Of a stretch of DNA of 64,000 bases, positions 1 through 9,300 are shown piece after piece. This DNA is from Burkholderia latens. GTDB taxonomy: Bacteria > Pseudomonadota > Gammaproteobacteria > Burkholderiales > Burkholderiaceae. A program made the translations under genes and the position numbers. The DNA lies in assembly GCF_001718795.1 (NCBI RefSeq), contig NZ_CP013435.1, positions 248,001 to 312,000 on the forward strand. Direction: 5' to 3'. The notes under the pieces are model-generated. The model saw only the letters and a list, made by a program, of their open reading frames with translations. It searched no databases and had not been told where the DNA came from. The first letter of the stretch is position 1, and every line of letters begins with the position of its first letter.

Positions 1-143
1 GCGACGTGTGCCGCCGCGTATTCTGGGAAGGGTCGCACTGGAAACGGATGCGTGCGGTAGTCGATGCGATGCGCGCGCCGCCGGGTGCAGACCGCGCGAA
101 GCCGGCGGACACGCCAATCGCGACGGGCCCGGCCGACGCCTGA
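1..143 (+). CDS. C-terminal end of an unidentified protein (partial)
   Basis: An open frame enters from the left edge (codons from base 3) and stops at TGA 141-143, giving the last 46 residues of a protein whose start lies outside the window. The residues are plausible coding sequence, with an aromatic/basic patch (CRRVFWEGSHWKRMRAVVDA) followed by an Ala/Pro/Thr-rich tail. A rho-independent terminator lies 7 bases downstream, which supports this as a true gene end. I do not recognise the family. Confidence 0.5.
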   Translation, partial: DVCRRVFWEGSHWKRMRAVVDAMRAPPGADRAKPADTPIATGPADA

Positions 144-150
144 AAAAACA

Positions 151-180
151 AAACCCCGCAGGCCGGAGCGTGCGGGGTTT
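151..180. terminator. Rho-independent terminator
   Basis: Perfect 10-bp stem AAACCCCGCA / TGCGGGGTTT with a 10-base loop, flanked by an A run on the left. It lies between the partial gene and the convergent small secreted-protein gene, so it can serve both directions. Confidence 0.8.
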
Positions 181-222
181 CGCGACGGGGTGGCCGGCGA
201 TGCCGGCCCCGGCGAAGCGTGC

Positions 223-456
223 TTAGTTCTGCGTGCCTGCGTCGTTCGTGCCAGCCGCCGATGCAGCAGCAGCCTTGGCCTGGCCCTTCTTCGAGCCGTG
301 GTGCTTCAGCGCATGCTTCGGCTTGCTGTGATCCTTCTTGGCCGGCGCCGACGCGGCGGCCGACGTGTCGGCTGCCGGCGCGGACGCCTGTGCGAATGCC
401 GAAACCGATGCGAGAGCGAATGCTGCGGCGATGATCGAAGCGAGCGTCTTCTTCAT
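223..456 (-). CDS. Small secreted Ala/Lys-rich protein
   Basis: Predicted 77-residue exported protein. The first 23 residues form a classical signal peptide (MKK, hydrophobic core, cleavage near AFAQA). The mature part is low complexity, rich in Ala, Ser, Lys and His, with no recognisable domain. The start at 456 is chosen over longer in-frame options because AAGGAAG sits just upstream and the signal peptide begins there. It resembles the many small basic periplasmic proteins of Burkholderia; no function can be assigned. It is convergent with the partial gene at the left edge. Confidence 0.7.
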   Translation of the reverse strand: MKKTLASIIAAAFALASVSAFAQASAPAADTSAAASAPAKKDHSKPKHALKHHGSKKGQAKAAAASAAGTNDAGTQN

Positions 457-823
457 TGTTCTTCCTTTAGCGGAGAAAAAGTCAAACGTACCGGTAAGAG
501 ATGCGAGGCATCCGCATCGGAACGTCAGTCGCGCCGGAGTGCCGGTCGCCGCCGGACGGGTCGGTTCGCACCTTTCCGCCTCAGCCAATACTGACGCACT
601 GGCTCCATAACGCGCCGCGCGCGCGCCGAGTTGACACGTTCGCAGCATCCTCGGGTTTCCCCGGGGTACGTCGCCCGGGCCCCGTGCGACGGCCGTGCGC
701 CCGTGTGCCAATCGTCCGACAAACCGCCTCTCGCGCCCGCCGCGGCGACGCTATACTGGCCTCCTTCCGATCCAACCGGATCGCGGCCGGACACGCGACG
801 GCCGCCGACGCGAGGCGCCCAAA
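457..823. other. Divergent intergenic region
   Basis: About 370 bases between the small secreted protein (leftward) and the ABC transporter operon (rightward). A TATACT at 752-757 is a plausible -10 for the operon, but I see no convincing -35 at the right distance. No credible gene is present. Confidence 0.4.
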
Positions 824-2029
824 TTGCCCGATCACAATCTGGACAAACTGAAAATCGACCGGCGTCCCGTCGCGCCCTCGCCACGCCGGCGCCGGTGGGC
901 GCGCTATGCGGCCGCGGCCGCCCTCGTCATCGCCGCGATCGTGGCCGCGCTCGCGCTCACCGGCCGGCCGACAGTCGATACGACGTCCGTCACGTCCGCA
1001 TACCCGTACCAGAACGACACGCAGCTGAACGCGACCGGCTACGTCGTGCCGCAGCGCAAGGCCGCGGTCGCGTCGAAAGGCCAGGGGCGCGTCGAATGGC
1101 TGGGCGTGCTCGAAGGCACGCGCGTGAAGCAGGACGAGATCATCGCGCGGCTCGAAAGCCGCGACGTGCAGGCGTCGCTCGCGCAGGCGCGCGCTCAGGT
1201 GCAGGTTTCGCGCGCGAACCTCGGCGTCGCGCAGGCCGAACTGAGGGACGCCGAGATCGCGCTGCGCCGCACCGCCGCACTCGCGCCCAAAGGCGCGGTG
1301 CCGGCTGCCCAACTCGACACCGACACCGCGCGCGTGAACAAGGCGCGCGCGACCGTCAACAGCGACCAGGCCGCGATCGTATCCGCCGAAGCGAACGCGC
1401 AGGCCGCGCAGGTCGCGGTCGACCAGACGGTGATCCGCGCGCCGTTCGACGGAATCGTGCTCGCGAAGCACGCGAACGTCGGCGACAACATCACGCCGTT
1501 CTCGTCCGCGTCGGACAGCAAGGGCGCGGTCGTGACGATCGCCGACATGGACACGCTCGAAGTCGAGGCCGACGTCGCCGAATCGAACATCGCGAAAATC
1601 CGCGCGGAGCAGCCGTGCGAGATCCAGCTCGACGCGCTGCCGGACATGCGCTTCGCGGGCCGCGTGTCGCGCATTGTGCCGACGGTCGACCGCTCGAAGG
1701 CAACAGTGCTCGTGAAGGTGCGCTTCGTGGACCGCGACGAACGCGTGTTGCCCGACATGAGCGCGAAGATCGCGTTCCTGTCGAAGCCCGCGTCGCCGCA
1801 GGACCGGCAGCCGGTGACGGCCGTGCAGGCGAGTGCAGTGGTCGAGCGCGACGGCCGCCCGGTCGTGTTCGTCGTAAAGGACGACACCGTGCGCGCAACC
1901 GCCGTCACCGAAGGCGCACGCATCGGCGAGCTCGTCGCGATCCGCGGCGTGAAGCCCGGCGACACGGTCGTGCTCGCCCCCGGCCCGAAGCTGAAGGACG
2001 GCGCGAAAGTGACCGTCGCGAAGAAGTAG
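824..2029 (+). CDS. Periplasmic adaptor (HlyD/MacA family) of an ABC efflux system
   Basis: About 401-residue membrane fusion protein that would link an inner-membrane ABC transporter to an outer-membrane channel. It has a cytoplasmic basic N-terminus, one membrane anchor (roughly residues 28-46, Ala/Val/Ile-rich) and a biotinyl/lipoyl-like barrel split around a long coiled-coil hairpin rich in Ala, Gln and Arg. The closing lipoyl half (IRAPFDGIVLAKHANVGD) and a beta-barrel domain follow. I chose the TTG start at 824; the frame stays open upstream to 695, but that stretch is Arg/Pro-rich and not conserved-looking. It ends one base before the ATPase gene, so adaptor, ATPase and two permeases form one operon. 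The substrate is unknown. Confidence 0.85.
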   Translation: MPDHNLDKLKIDRRPVAPSPRRRRWARYAAAAALVIAAIVAALALTGRPTVDTTSVTSAYPYQNDTQLNATGYVVPQRKAAVASKGQGRVEWLGVLEGTRVKQDEIIARLESRDVQASLAQARAQVQVSRANLGVAQAELRDAEIALRRTAALAPKGAVPAAQLDTDTARVNKARATVNSDQAAIVSAEANAQAAQVAVDQTVIRAPFDGIVLAKHANVGDNITPFSSASDSKGAVVTIADMDTLEVEADVAESNIAKIRAEQPCEIQLDALPDMRFAGRVSRIVPTVDRSKATVLVKVRFVDRDERVLPDMSAKIAFLSKPASPQDRQPVTAVQASAVVERDGRPVVFVVKDDTVRATAVTEGARIGELVAIRGVKPGDTVVLAPGPKLKDGAKVTVAKK

Positions 2030-2030
2030 C

Positions 2031-2738
2031 GTGGCAAGCGTGAACGACGCACGGCCACCCCTCGTCGAACTCAGCCACGTCGCGAAGTCGTACCGGCGCG
2101 GCAACCAGGTCGTGCCGGTGCTGACCGACATCACGCTCGACATCGGCGAAGGCGACTTCGTCGCACTGATGGGCCCGTCCGGTTCCGGCAAGAGCACACT
2201 GCTCAATCTGGTGGCCGGCATCGACCGCCCCGACAGCGGCGAGCTGCGCGTAGGCGGTCTCGACATCTCGCAGCTCGACGAAGCGCAGCTGGCCGAATGG
2301 CGCGCGGCGAACGTCGGCTTCATTTTCCAGTTCTACAACCTGATGCCGGTGCTGAGCGCGTTCGAGAACGTCGAGCTGCCGCTGCTGCTCACGAATCTGT
2401 CGCGCCGCGAGCGGCGCGAACGCGTCGAGCTGGTGCTCGACATGGTAAATCTCGGCGATCGCAAGAGCCACTATCCGTCCGAGCTGTCGGGCGGCCAGCA
2501 GCAGCGCGTCGCGATCGCACGCGCGCTGATCACCGATCCGGTGCTGATCGTCGCCGACGAACCGACCGGCGACCTCGACCGCGCGTCCGCCACGGACGTG
2601 CTCGCGATGCTGCAGCGGATGAACGCCGAGCTCGGCAAGACGATCATCATGGTGACGCATGACGCGCAGGCGGCCGGCGCCGCGCGCTCGGTCGTGCATC
2701 TCGAAAAAGGGGAGCTGATCGATGGGCACGCGGCCTAA
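2031..2738 (+). CDS. ABC transporter ATP-binding protein (MacB/LolD type)
   Basis: 235-residue ATPase that would power the two FtsX-like permeases encoded next. Visible motifs are Walker [10 protein letters not shown], a Q-loop around FIFQFYNL, the ABC signature LSGGQQQR, Walker [12 protein letters not shown] and an H-loop HD. Length and sequence fit the LolD/MacB/FtsE subfamily, whose members drive lipoprotein release, macrolide/peptide export or mechanotransmission rather than classical import. The start is GTG at 2031, immediately after the adaptor stop codon, so translational coupling is likely. Confidence 0.93.
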   Translation: MASVNDARPPLVELSHVAKSYRRGNQVVPVLTDITLDIGEGDFVALMGPSGSGKSTLLNLVAGIDRPDSGELRVGGLDISQLDEAQLAEWRAANVGFIFQFYNLMPVLSAFENVELPLLLTNLSRRERRERVELVLDMVNLGDRKSHYPSELSGGQQQRVAIARALITDPVLIVADEPTGDLDRASATDVLAMLQRMNAELGKTIIMVTHDAQAAGAARSVVHLEKGELIDGHAA

Positions 2739-2756
2739 CCGACGCGAGCGCGCACG

Positions 2757-3911
2757 ATGTACGTGCTGAAGCTGATCGCGCGCAATGCACTGCGGCACCG
2801 GCTGCGCACGCTGCTGACGGTGCTCGGGCTGACGATCGCCGTGCTCGCGTTCGGGCTGCTGCATACGGTGGTCGACGCGTGGTACGCCGGCGCGGCCGCC
2901 GCGTCGAGCGGCCGGCTCGTCACGCGCAACGCGATCTCGCTCGTGTTTCCGCTGCCGGTGAGCTACGAGAACCGGATCCGCGGTGTCGACGGCGTGACTG
3001 CGGTGGTGCGTTCGAACTGGTTCGGCGGCGTGTACCGCGATCCGAAAAACTTCTTCGCGAGCTTCGCGGTGTCGGAGAACTACCTCGACCTGTATCCGGA
3101 ATTCATCCTCCCTGCGCAGCAGCGGGCCGACTACGACCGCGACCGGCGCGGCTGTCTCGTCGGGCGCCAGCTCGCGACGCAGTTCGGGTTCAAGGTCGGC
3201 GACGTGATTCCGCTGAAAGGCACGATCTACCCGGGCACGTGGGATTTCGTCGTGCGCGGCATCCTCGACGGCCGCGACGACTCGACGATCACGCGCCAGC
3301 TGGTGTTCCACTGGGACTACCTGAACGAGACGGTGCGCAAGCGCACGCCGAAGCAGGCGGACCAGGTCGGCGTGTTCGTGCTCGGCGTCGCGAACCCGGA
3401 CGACGGCGCCGCGATCGCGCGCAACGTCGACGCCGTCTTCAAGAATTCACTCGCCGAAACGCTGACCGAGACCGAGCAGGCTTTTCAGCTCGGCTTCGTC
3501 GCGATGTCGAACCAGATCATCGCGGCGATCCGCGTCGTGTCGTACGTGGTGATCCTGATCATCATGGCCGTGATGGCCAACGCGATGGCGATGAGCGCGC
3601 GCGAGCGCACCGCCGAATACGCGACGCTGAAGGCGCTCGGCTTCGGCCACGGCTTCATCGCGCTGATCGTGTTCGGCGAGTCGGTCGTCATCGCGGTGGC
3701 GGGCGGCACGCTCGGGATGCTCGCGACGCCGCCGGCCGCGAGCCTGTTCAAGCAGGCCGCGGGCGGCATCTTTCCGGTATTCAAGGTGTCGACCGCGACG
3801 ATCGCGCTGCAGGCCGCGTGCTCGGTGGCGGTCGGCATCGCGGCCGCCATCGTGCCCGCGTGGCAGGCCGCACGCGTGCGCGTGGTCGAAGGCCTGCGGG
3901 CGATCGGTTAG
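2757..3911 (+). CDS. ABC transporter permease (FtsX/MacB-like), first of two
   Basis: 384-residue integral membrane protein. A cytoplasmic basic start is followed by a membrane helix (about residues 17-38), a periplasmic domain of about 220 residues (MacB_PCD-like) and three C-terminal helices (about 258-285, 305-330, 345-372). This is the FtsX-fold architecture. The last segment contains the usual PAWQAARV..V.EGLRA ending of the family. It lies 18 bases after the ATPase and 4 bases before the second permease. The two permeases are different sequences and probably form a heterodimer, unlike MacB homodimers. Confidence 0.88.
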   Translation: MYVLKLIARNALRHRLRTLLTVLGLTIAVLAFGLLHTVVDAWYAGAAAASSGRLVTRNAISLVFPLPVSYENRIRGVDGVTAVVRSNWFGGVYRDPKNFFASFAVSENYLDLYPEFILPAQQRADYDRDRRGCLVGRQLATQFGFKVGDVIPLKGTIYPGTWDFVVRGILDGRDDSTITRQLVFHWDYLNETVRKRTPKQADQVGVFVLGVANPDDGAAIARNVDAVFKNSLAETLTETEQAFQLGFVAMSNQIIAAIRVVSYVVILIIMAVMANAMAMSARERTAEYATLKALGFGHGFIALIVFGESVVIAVAGGTLGMLATPPAASLFKQAAGGIFPVFKVSTATIALQAACSVAVGIAAAIVPAWQAARVRVVEGLRAIG

Positions 3912-3915
3912 GCGC

Positions 3916-5082
3916 ATGGCGATTCCGCTCACCTACATCGCGCGCAACCTTTGGACGCGGCGGCTCACGACCGCGCTCACCGCGGGCGGGATGGCGCTCG
4001 TGATCTTCGTGTTCGCGACCGTGCAGATGCTCGACGCCGGGCTTACGCAGACGCTCGTATCGACCGGCGAAGCGGACAACGCGGTCGTGATCCGCAAGGG
4101 CGCGGAAACGGAAATCCAGAGCGCAATCGATCACCAGCAGGCGAATGCGCTCGAGATGCATCCGTCCGTCGCGCTCGGGCCCGACGGGCGGCCGCTGGTA
4201 TCGAAGGAAGCGGTCGTGCTGATCTCGCTCGTGAAGACGACGAGCGGCAAGCCGTCGAACGTCGTGATCCGCGGCGTGTCGCCGGCCGGCCTCGCACTGC
4301 GTCCGCACGTGAAGCTCGTCGCCGGCCGCCCGTTCGCGCCGGGTTCGTCGGAGATCGTCGTCGGCAGCGCGATCGCGAAAGGCTTCAGCGGCACCCAGCT
4401 CGGCGACCGGCTGCATTTCGCGCAACGCGACTGGACGGTCGTCGGCGTGTTCGATGCGGGCGGCAGCGGCTTCGACTCGGAAATCTGGGGCGACGTCGAC
4501 CAGCTGATGCAGTCGTTCCGGCGCACCAGCTATTCGTCGATGGTGCTGCGCATCCCGAGCGCGGACGGCTTCGCGCGCTTCAAGGCCGACATCGACGTCG
4601 ACCCGCGCCTGACCGACGAGGCCAAGCGCGAGCAGACGTTCTACGGCGACCAGTCGAAGGCGCTGTCGACCTTCATCAACATCCTCGGCATCACGCTGTC
4701 GACGATCTTCTCGATCGCCGCGATGATCGGCGCGATGATCACGATGTATGCGTCGGTCGCGAACCGCACCGCAGAGATCGGCACGCTGCGCGCGCTCGGC
4801 TTCAAGCGCATGAACGTGCTCGCCGCGTTCTTGCTCGAAGCGCTGCTGCTCGGCTTCGTCGGCGGCGTGATGGGGCTCGCGTGCGCGTCGCTGATGCAAT
4901 TCGCATCGTTCTCGACGACGAACTTCCAGACCTTCGCCGACCTGTCGTTCCGCTTCGTGCTGACACCGGCAATCGTCGTGAAGACGCTGCTGTTCTCGCT
5001 CGTGATGGGGCTCGTCGGCGGGTTCCTGCCGGCGATGCGCGCCGCGCGGCTAAGCATCGTCGACGCGCTGCGCGCGCAGTGA
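3916..5082 (+). CDS. ABC transporter permease (FtsX/MacB-like), second of two
   Basis: 388-residue FtsX-fold permease with a first membrane helix at about residues 18-40, a periplasmic domain to about residue 255, and three closing helices. The family-typical elements NRTAEIGTLRALGF and PAMRAARLSIVDALRA are present. It shares architecture with the gene before it but is clearly diverged, which points to a heterodimeric permease. Last gene of the four-gene efflux operon that starts at 824. Confidence 0.88.
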   Translation: MAIPLTYIARNLWTRRLTTALTAGGMALVIFVFATVQMLDAGLTQTLVSTGEADNAVVIRKGAETEIQSAIDHQQANALEMHPSVALGPDGRPLVSKEAVVLISLVKTTSGKPSNVVIRGVSPAGLALRPHVKLVAGRPFAPGSSEIVVGSAIAKGFSGTQLGDRLHFAQRDWTVVGVFDAGGSGFDSEIWGDVDQLMQSFRRTSYSSMVLRIPSADGFARFKADIDVDPRLTDEAKREQTFYGDQSKALSTFINILGITLSTIFSIAAMIGAMITMYASVANRTAEIGTLRALGFKRMNVLAAFLLEALLLGFVGGVMGLACASLMQFASFSTTNFQTFADLSFRFVLTPAIVVKTLLFSLVMGLVGGFLPAMRAARLSIVDALRAQ

Positions 5083-5283
5083 CGCGGGTGGCCGCCGCGC
5101 GCATCGCGCATCGATTTTCCTGTCGCCGGATCGACCGCCCGATGCGCGGTCGTCGCGCCCGCGAGCGTCGAGCGATGCGCGCCGCGCAGGTGCGCCGGGC
5201 ATGTCGCGCTCGGCCGTTGTCGCGGCTGGCGCGAGTGCGCGCCGCCGTTCAGATCGAACGGCGCCATCGCGCGGTATGCGTCG

Positions 5284-5922
5284 TCAACCGGCGTCGACCG
5301 GCGGCGGCAGCTCGCCGCGCGCCAGCGCGAGCGCATGAGCCCGCACATCGTCCGGCCAGCCGGCGATCAGGTCCGCCATCCGCGCGAGGTCGTCCGCATA
5401 CAGCGCGCGCGCCGCTTCCTCGAAATTCGGCAGGTCGCCCGCGATCGCCGACATGAAATGGTACGCGCGCGCTTGCGCATCGCGATGCCGGTCCGCCGCC
5501 GCGCGCATGCGCCGCGCGTCCTCGACCAACTTGCGCAGCGCGACCGATGCGCCGCCCGGCTGCGCGGCGAGCCAGTCCCAGTGACGCGGCAGCAACGTGA
5601 CCTCACGCGACACGACACCGAGCTTCGGACGGCCGCGCCCGCGCTGTTCTCCTGCGCTCGCCGCGGCGCCGGGCGGCGTGGCCGGCTCGGCCGGCGCGGG
5701 TGCATAACGCGCACGGATGTCGTCCGCGGTGCCGCGCAGGTCGAGGTCGATCGCGCGGCCGGTCGAGTCGTCGAAGATCACGACCGAGCCGGACATCGCA
5801 TCGCCATACGCGTGCCGGATCGCGACAGCCACCGCCGCGGGCGTGCCCGAGGCAACGCGCCGATGGCCGTCGAATGCCGTGCAGGAAGGTAGCGAGGTGG
5901 AAATCGTCATCGGAGCCGCCAT
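5284..5922 (-). CDS. DUF2239 family protein
   Basis: 212-residue soluble protein of the DUF2239 family, whose function is not known. The N-terminal half contains SVVIFDDSTGRAIDLDLRG. A Pro/Ala/Gly-rich hinge with a short basic GRGRPKLG (reminiscent of an AT-hook) leads into a helical half beginning SREVTLLPRHWDWLAAQPGGAS. The first ATG (5922) is used; an internal ATG at 5910 is an alternative, as neither has a strong Shine-Dalgarno. The promoter is embedded in a long inverted repeat, so a dedicated repressor or activator is likely. Convergent with the ABC operon. Confidence 0.8.
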   Translation of the reverse strand: MAAPMTISTSLPSCTAFDGHRRVASGTPAAVAVAIRHAYGDAMSGSVVIFDDSTGRAIDLDLRGTADDIRARYAPAPAEPATPPGAAASAGEQRGRGRPKLGVVSREVTLLPRHWDWLAAQPGGASVALRKLVEDARRMRAAADRHRDAQARAYHFMSAIAGDLPNFEEAARALYADDLARMADLIAGWPDDVRAHALALARGELPPPVDAG

Positions 5923-5949
5923 CGTGAGTAGTGGGAATGGCGCTATTTT

Positions 5950-5987
5950 TATCCGGGTGTAAATTGGTTGTCAATATCACCCGGGTA
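5950..5987 (-). promoter_or_regulatory. Promoter inside a 10-bp inverted repeat (operator)
   Basis: On the minus strand TTGACA, a 17-base spacer and TAAAAA form a sigma-70-type promoter for the DUF2239 gene. It is bracketed by TATCCGGGTG (5950-5959) and CACCCGGGTA (5978-5987), arms of an inverted repeat with one mismatch and an 18-base centre. A dimeric regulator bound to both arms would cover -35 and -10. The regulator is not in the window. Confidence 0.55.
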
Positions 5988-6066
5988 AAATATTGCCGAT
6001 TTCGGGTGGCGCGTCGCTGACGCGCGCACGTGAGCCCGTCGTTGGCCGTGCGGTCGCTGGTCACTC

Positions 6067-6089
6067 ATCGATTCAAATCCTGAATCGAT
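6067..6089. promoter_or_regulatory. Perfect 9-bp palindrome upstream of gudP
   Basis: ATCGATTCA - 5 bases - TGAATCGAT, about 165 bases before the gudP start. Size and symmetry suit a GntR/LacI-type operator controlling glucarate use. This is an inference from symmetry and position only. Confidence 0.4.
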
Positions 6090-6255
6090 CAAGTCAGCAA
6101 TTGGCATGAAAGTGCAAATGTCGCCATGACAGAATGACCCGGACGTCCTGCCACAGCGCAGCGGCGTTCGGCCTCCGGCCGGCCACCTCACTACAGAGAA
6201 CGCGCATCGACGCGCAGCCGCACGACGGCACCTTCCGCTCTCGGAGGAGACAGTC

Positions 6256-7596
6256 ATGAATCCGCTTCACGCATTGCCGGCGTCCGCGTCGGCAACGGCT
6301 CGGCGCACGCGCGTGCGCTGGCTCGTGCTGACCGTGCTGTTCGCGGTCACGACGATCAACTACGCGGATCGCGCGGCGATCGCGATTGCCGGCCCCGCGC
6401 TTGCACGCGCGATGCACCTGACGCACGTGCAGATGGGCTTCATCTTTTCGGCGTTCGGCTGGTCGTACGTGGTCGCGCAACTTCCGGGCGGCTGGCTGCT
6501 CGACCGCTTCGGGTCGCGCGTGGTCTACGCGTTCAGCATCTTCTTCTGGTCGCTGTTCACGCTGCTGCAAGGCAGCATCGGCTTCTTCAGCGGCGCGGCC
6601 GCGTTCGCCATGCTGTTCGGGCTGCGCTTCCTGGTCGGCGCGGCCGAGGCGCCGTCGTTCCCGGCCAACAGCCGGATCGTGTCGACCTGGTTCCCGGCAG
6701 CGGAGCGCGGCACCGCGTCGGCAATCTTCAACGCCGCGCAGTACGCGGCGACCGTCGTGTTCGCGCCGCTGATGGGCTGGCTCGTGCACGCGTTCGGCTG
6801 GCAGTCGGTGTTCGCGGTGATGGGCGTACTCGGCTTCGCGTTCGTGCTCGTGTGGAACCGCACGATGTACGACCCGAAGGTGCATCCGCGGATCAACCGC
6901 GCCGAACTCGACTATCTCGACGAAGGCGGCGCGCTCGTCAACATCGACCAGGCGACCGGCGCGCGCGACGGCGGCCCGTCGATGCGTCACGTGAAGGCGC
7001 TCCTGAGAAACCGCATGCTGGTCGGCGTGTACGTCGCGCAGTACTGCATCAACGCACTCACGTACTTCTTCATCACATGGTTTCCGGTCTATCTCGTGCA
7101 GGCGCGCGGGATGTCGATCCTCAACGCCGGGCTCGTCGCGTCGATCCCGGCGGTGTGCGGCTTCCTCGGCGGGATTCTCGGCGGCATCGTGTCCGACGCG
7201 CTGCTCAAGCAGGGGCGGTCGCTGTCGATCGCACGCAAGGTGCCGATCGTGATCGGCATGCTGCTGTCGATGTCGATGATCGTGTGCAACTACACCGACT
7301 CGCACGTGGTCGTCGTCGTGTTCATGGCGCTGTCGTTCTTCGGCAAGGGCCTCGGCGCGCTCGGCTGGGCCGTCAACGCCGACACCGCGCCGCGCCAGAT
7401 CGCCGGGCTGAGCGGTGCGTTGCTCAATACATGCGGCAACCTTTCCAGCATCACGACGCCGATCGCGATCGGCTATATCGTCGACCGCAGCGGCTCGTTC
7501 AACGGCGCGCTGGTGTACGTCGTCGCGCACGCGCTCGTCGCCGTGGTCTGCTACCTGTTCGTCGTCGGCGAGATTCGCCGCGTCGAGCTGAACTGA
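6256..7596 (+). CDS. gudP: Glucarate/galactarate MFS transporter
   Basis: 446-residue major facilitator protein of the anion:cation symporter (phthalate permease) family, with twelve predicted membrane helices. It contains the family N-terminus (TTINYADRAAIAIAGPAL), the RLDRFG-like loop (GGWLLDRFGSR) after helix 2, and the pattern GAAEAPSFPANSRIV..W in helix 4, typical of GudP/GarP-type sugar-acid carriers. It lies 63 bases before glucarate dehydratase, so D-glucarate uptake is the likely role, with galactarate possible. GGAGGAGACAGTC gives a good ribosome site for the ATG at 6256. Confidence 0.88.
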   Translation: MNPLHALPASASATARRTRVRWLVLTVLFAVTTINYADRAAIAIAGPALARAMHLTHVQMGFIFSAFGWSYVVAQLPGGWLLDRFGSRVVYAFSIFFWSLFTLLQGSIGFFSGAAAFAMLFGLRFLVGAAEAPSFPANSRIVSTWFPAAERGTASAIFNAAQYAATVVFAPLMGWLVHAFGWQSVFAVMGVLGFAFVLVWNRTMYDPKVHPRINRAELDYLDEGGALVNIDQATGARDGGPSMRHVKALLRNRMLVGVYVAQYCINALTYFFITWFPVYLVQARGMSILNAGLVASIPAVCGFLGGILGGIVSDALLKQGRSLSIARKVPIVIGMLLSMSMIVCNYTDSHVVVVVFMALSFFGKGLGALGWAVNADTAPRQIAGLSGALLNTCGNLSSITTPIAIGYIVDRSGSFNGALVYVVAHALVAVVCYLFVVGEIRRVELN

Positions 7597-7659
7597 ACGG
7601 CGCGGGCCGCGCCGGCGCGTCCGGCGGCCTGCGCATCAACGGAACCAGGAGCGAAACCG

Positions 7660-9057
7660 ATGTCCGAATCACGCCGCGCCGACACGCCGCGCGTCACGCG
7701 CATGCAGGTGATCCCCGTCGCCGGCCGCGACAGCATGCTGCTGAACCTGTGCGGCGCGCATGCGCCGTATTTCACGCGCAACCTGGTGATCCTCGACGAC
7801 AGCAGCGGCCGCACGGGCGTGGGCGAAGTGCCCGGCGGCGAAGGTATCCGCCAGGCGCTCGAGCGGATGACGGACCTCGTCGTCGGCCAGTCGATCGGGC
7901 GTTACCAGGCGACGCTGAACGCGGTGCGGGCGGCGCTGTCCGGCGCGGGTGCGGGGGCCGGACGCACGATCCGCCACGAAGTGACGTCGGCCGGCGAGGC
8001 GGCCGTGCTGCGCCAGCCGCACGAGATCAACCTGCGGCTCGACAACGTGATCACCGCGATCGAGGCCGCGCTGCTCGATCTGCTCGGCCAGCATCTCGAC
8101 GTGCCGGTCGCGGCGCTGCTCGGCGAAGGCCAGCAGCGCGACGCGGTGCCGATGCTCGCGTACCTGTTCTACATCGGCGAGCGGCGCCGCACCGACCTGC
8201 CGTATCGCGACGAGACGCAGGCGGCCGACCCGTGGTTCCGGCTGCGCAACGAGGCGGCGCTCACGCCGGCCGCGATCGCGCGGCAGGCGGAAGCCGCGGT
8301 CGAACGCTACGGCTTCGCCGATTTCAAGCTGAAGGGCGGCGTGATGGCCGGCGCCGACGAAATGGAAGCGATCGCGGCGATCAAGGCGCGTTTTCCGGAC
8401 GCCCGCGCGACGCTCGATCCGAATGGCGCATGGTCGCTCGACGAAGCGATCGCCCTGTGCCGCGGGCAAGGCCATCTGCTCGCGTATGCGGAGGACCCGT
8501 GCGGGCCGGAAGCCGGTTACTCGGGCCGCGAGGTGATGGCCGAATTCCGGCGCGCGACCGGCATTCCGACCGCGACCAACATGATCGCGACCGACTGGCG
8601 GCAGATGGATCACGCAGTGCGGCTGCAGGCAGTCGACATTCCGCTCGCCGATCCGCACTTCTGGACGATGCGGGGGTCGGTACGGCTCGCGCAGCTGTGC
8701 CGCGACTGGGGCCTTACGTGGGGCTCGCACTCGAACAATCACTTCGACGTGTCGCTGGCGATGTTCACGCACGCGGCGGCGGCCGCGCCCGGCACGATCA
8801 CCGCGATCGATACGCACTGGATCTGGCAGGAAGGCGACGCGCGGCTCACGCGCGAGCCGCTCGAGATCGTCGGCGGCCAGGTTGCGGTGCCGGCGCGGCC
8901 GGGGCTCGGGATCGAGCTCGACATGGCGCAGGTCGAAGCCGCGCATGCGCTGTATCGGGAGGTGGGAGGCACGGCGCGCGACGACGCGATCGCGATGCGG
9001 TATCTGGTGCCGGGGTGGACGTACGATCCGAAGCGGCCGAGTTTCGGGCGGGGGTGA
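7660..9057 (+). CDS. gudD: Glucarate dehydratase
   Basis: 465-residue enolase-superfamily enzyme that dehydrates D-glucarate (and L-idarate) to 5-keto-4-deoxyglucarate. The catalytic set is visible: KLK motif K223/K225, metal ligands D253, N255 (DPNGAW), E278 (AEDPCGPE) and N307 (TNM), D331, and the His base H357 in GSHSNNHFD. The N-terminal capping domain carries [15 protein letters not shown]. Length is slightly above the E. coli enzyme (446). It is co-directional with gudP and probably in the same transcript. Downstream aldolase and semialdehyde dehydrogenase genes are absent, so the pathway is completed elsewhere. Confidence 0.95.
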   Translation: MSESRRADTPRVTRMQVIPVAGRDSMLLNLCGAHAPYFTRNLVILDDSSGRTGVGEVPGGEGIRQALERMTDLVVGQSIGRYQATLNAVRAALSGAGAGAGRTIRHEVTSAGEAAVLRQPHEINLRLDNVITAIEAALLDLLGQHLDVPVAALLGEGQQRDAVPMLAYLFYIGERRRTDLPYRDETQAADPWFRLRNEAALTPAAIARQAEAAVERYGFADFKLKGGVMAGADEMEAIAAIKARFPDARATLDPNGAWSLDEAIALCRGQGHLLAYAEDPCGPEAGYSGREVMAEFRRATGIPTATNMIATDWRQMDHAVRLQAVDIPLADPHFWTMRGSVRLAQLCRDWGLTWGSHSNNHFDVSLAMFTHAAAAAPGTITAIDTHWIWQEGDARLTREPLEIVGGQVAVPARPGLGIELDMAQVEAAHALYREVGGTARDDAIAMRYLVPGWTYDPKRPSFGRG

Positions 9058-9300
9058 GGCGCGGTTTTCGCGCGGAAAGCAAAGGGCCCGGTGTGGCGTG
9101 AGACAGGGAGGAATTTCTTGCGCCCAACGGGAATCATTTTTTGCGCTTCAGCTACGGCAACTCAAGGGGTTCCCGTAGTCGAGTGCGGGCGCGCGGAACG
9201 CATTTTTTGCACTTTGTCCGGGCTGCCCCGATTTCTCTGCACTTCGTTCTTCCATAGCCACGGGTAGCCAGTACCAACTCCACTATTTCCACGATTGTGG
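9058..9300. other. Junction between core genome and lower-GC island scar
   Basis: GC content falls noticeably from about 9090 onwards. Two oligo-T stretches (9138-9144 and 9203-9209, each followed by GC and a CTT/CACTT) are seen. I looked for a second copy of the tRNA-Ala 3' end, which would mark the far attachment site, and did not find one. Confidence 0.4.

Larger units (their letters stand above)
5923..6255. other. Divergent regulatory region, DUF2239 gene / gudP
   Basis: About 330 bases holding the DUF2239 promoter and operator (5950-5987) and a separate perfect palindrome (6067-6089) nearer the glucarate genes. GC content dips between 5930 and 6000 and again at 6060-6130. No gene is seen. 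Confidence 0.6.

Noticed and set aside
9058..9300. A second attachment-site copy of the tRNA-Ala 3' end for the island
   Set aside because: I compared this stretch with the last 25 bases of the tRNA gene and found no convincing direct repeat. The far end may have been deleted.
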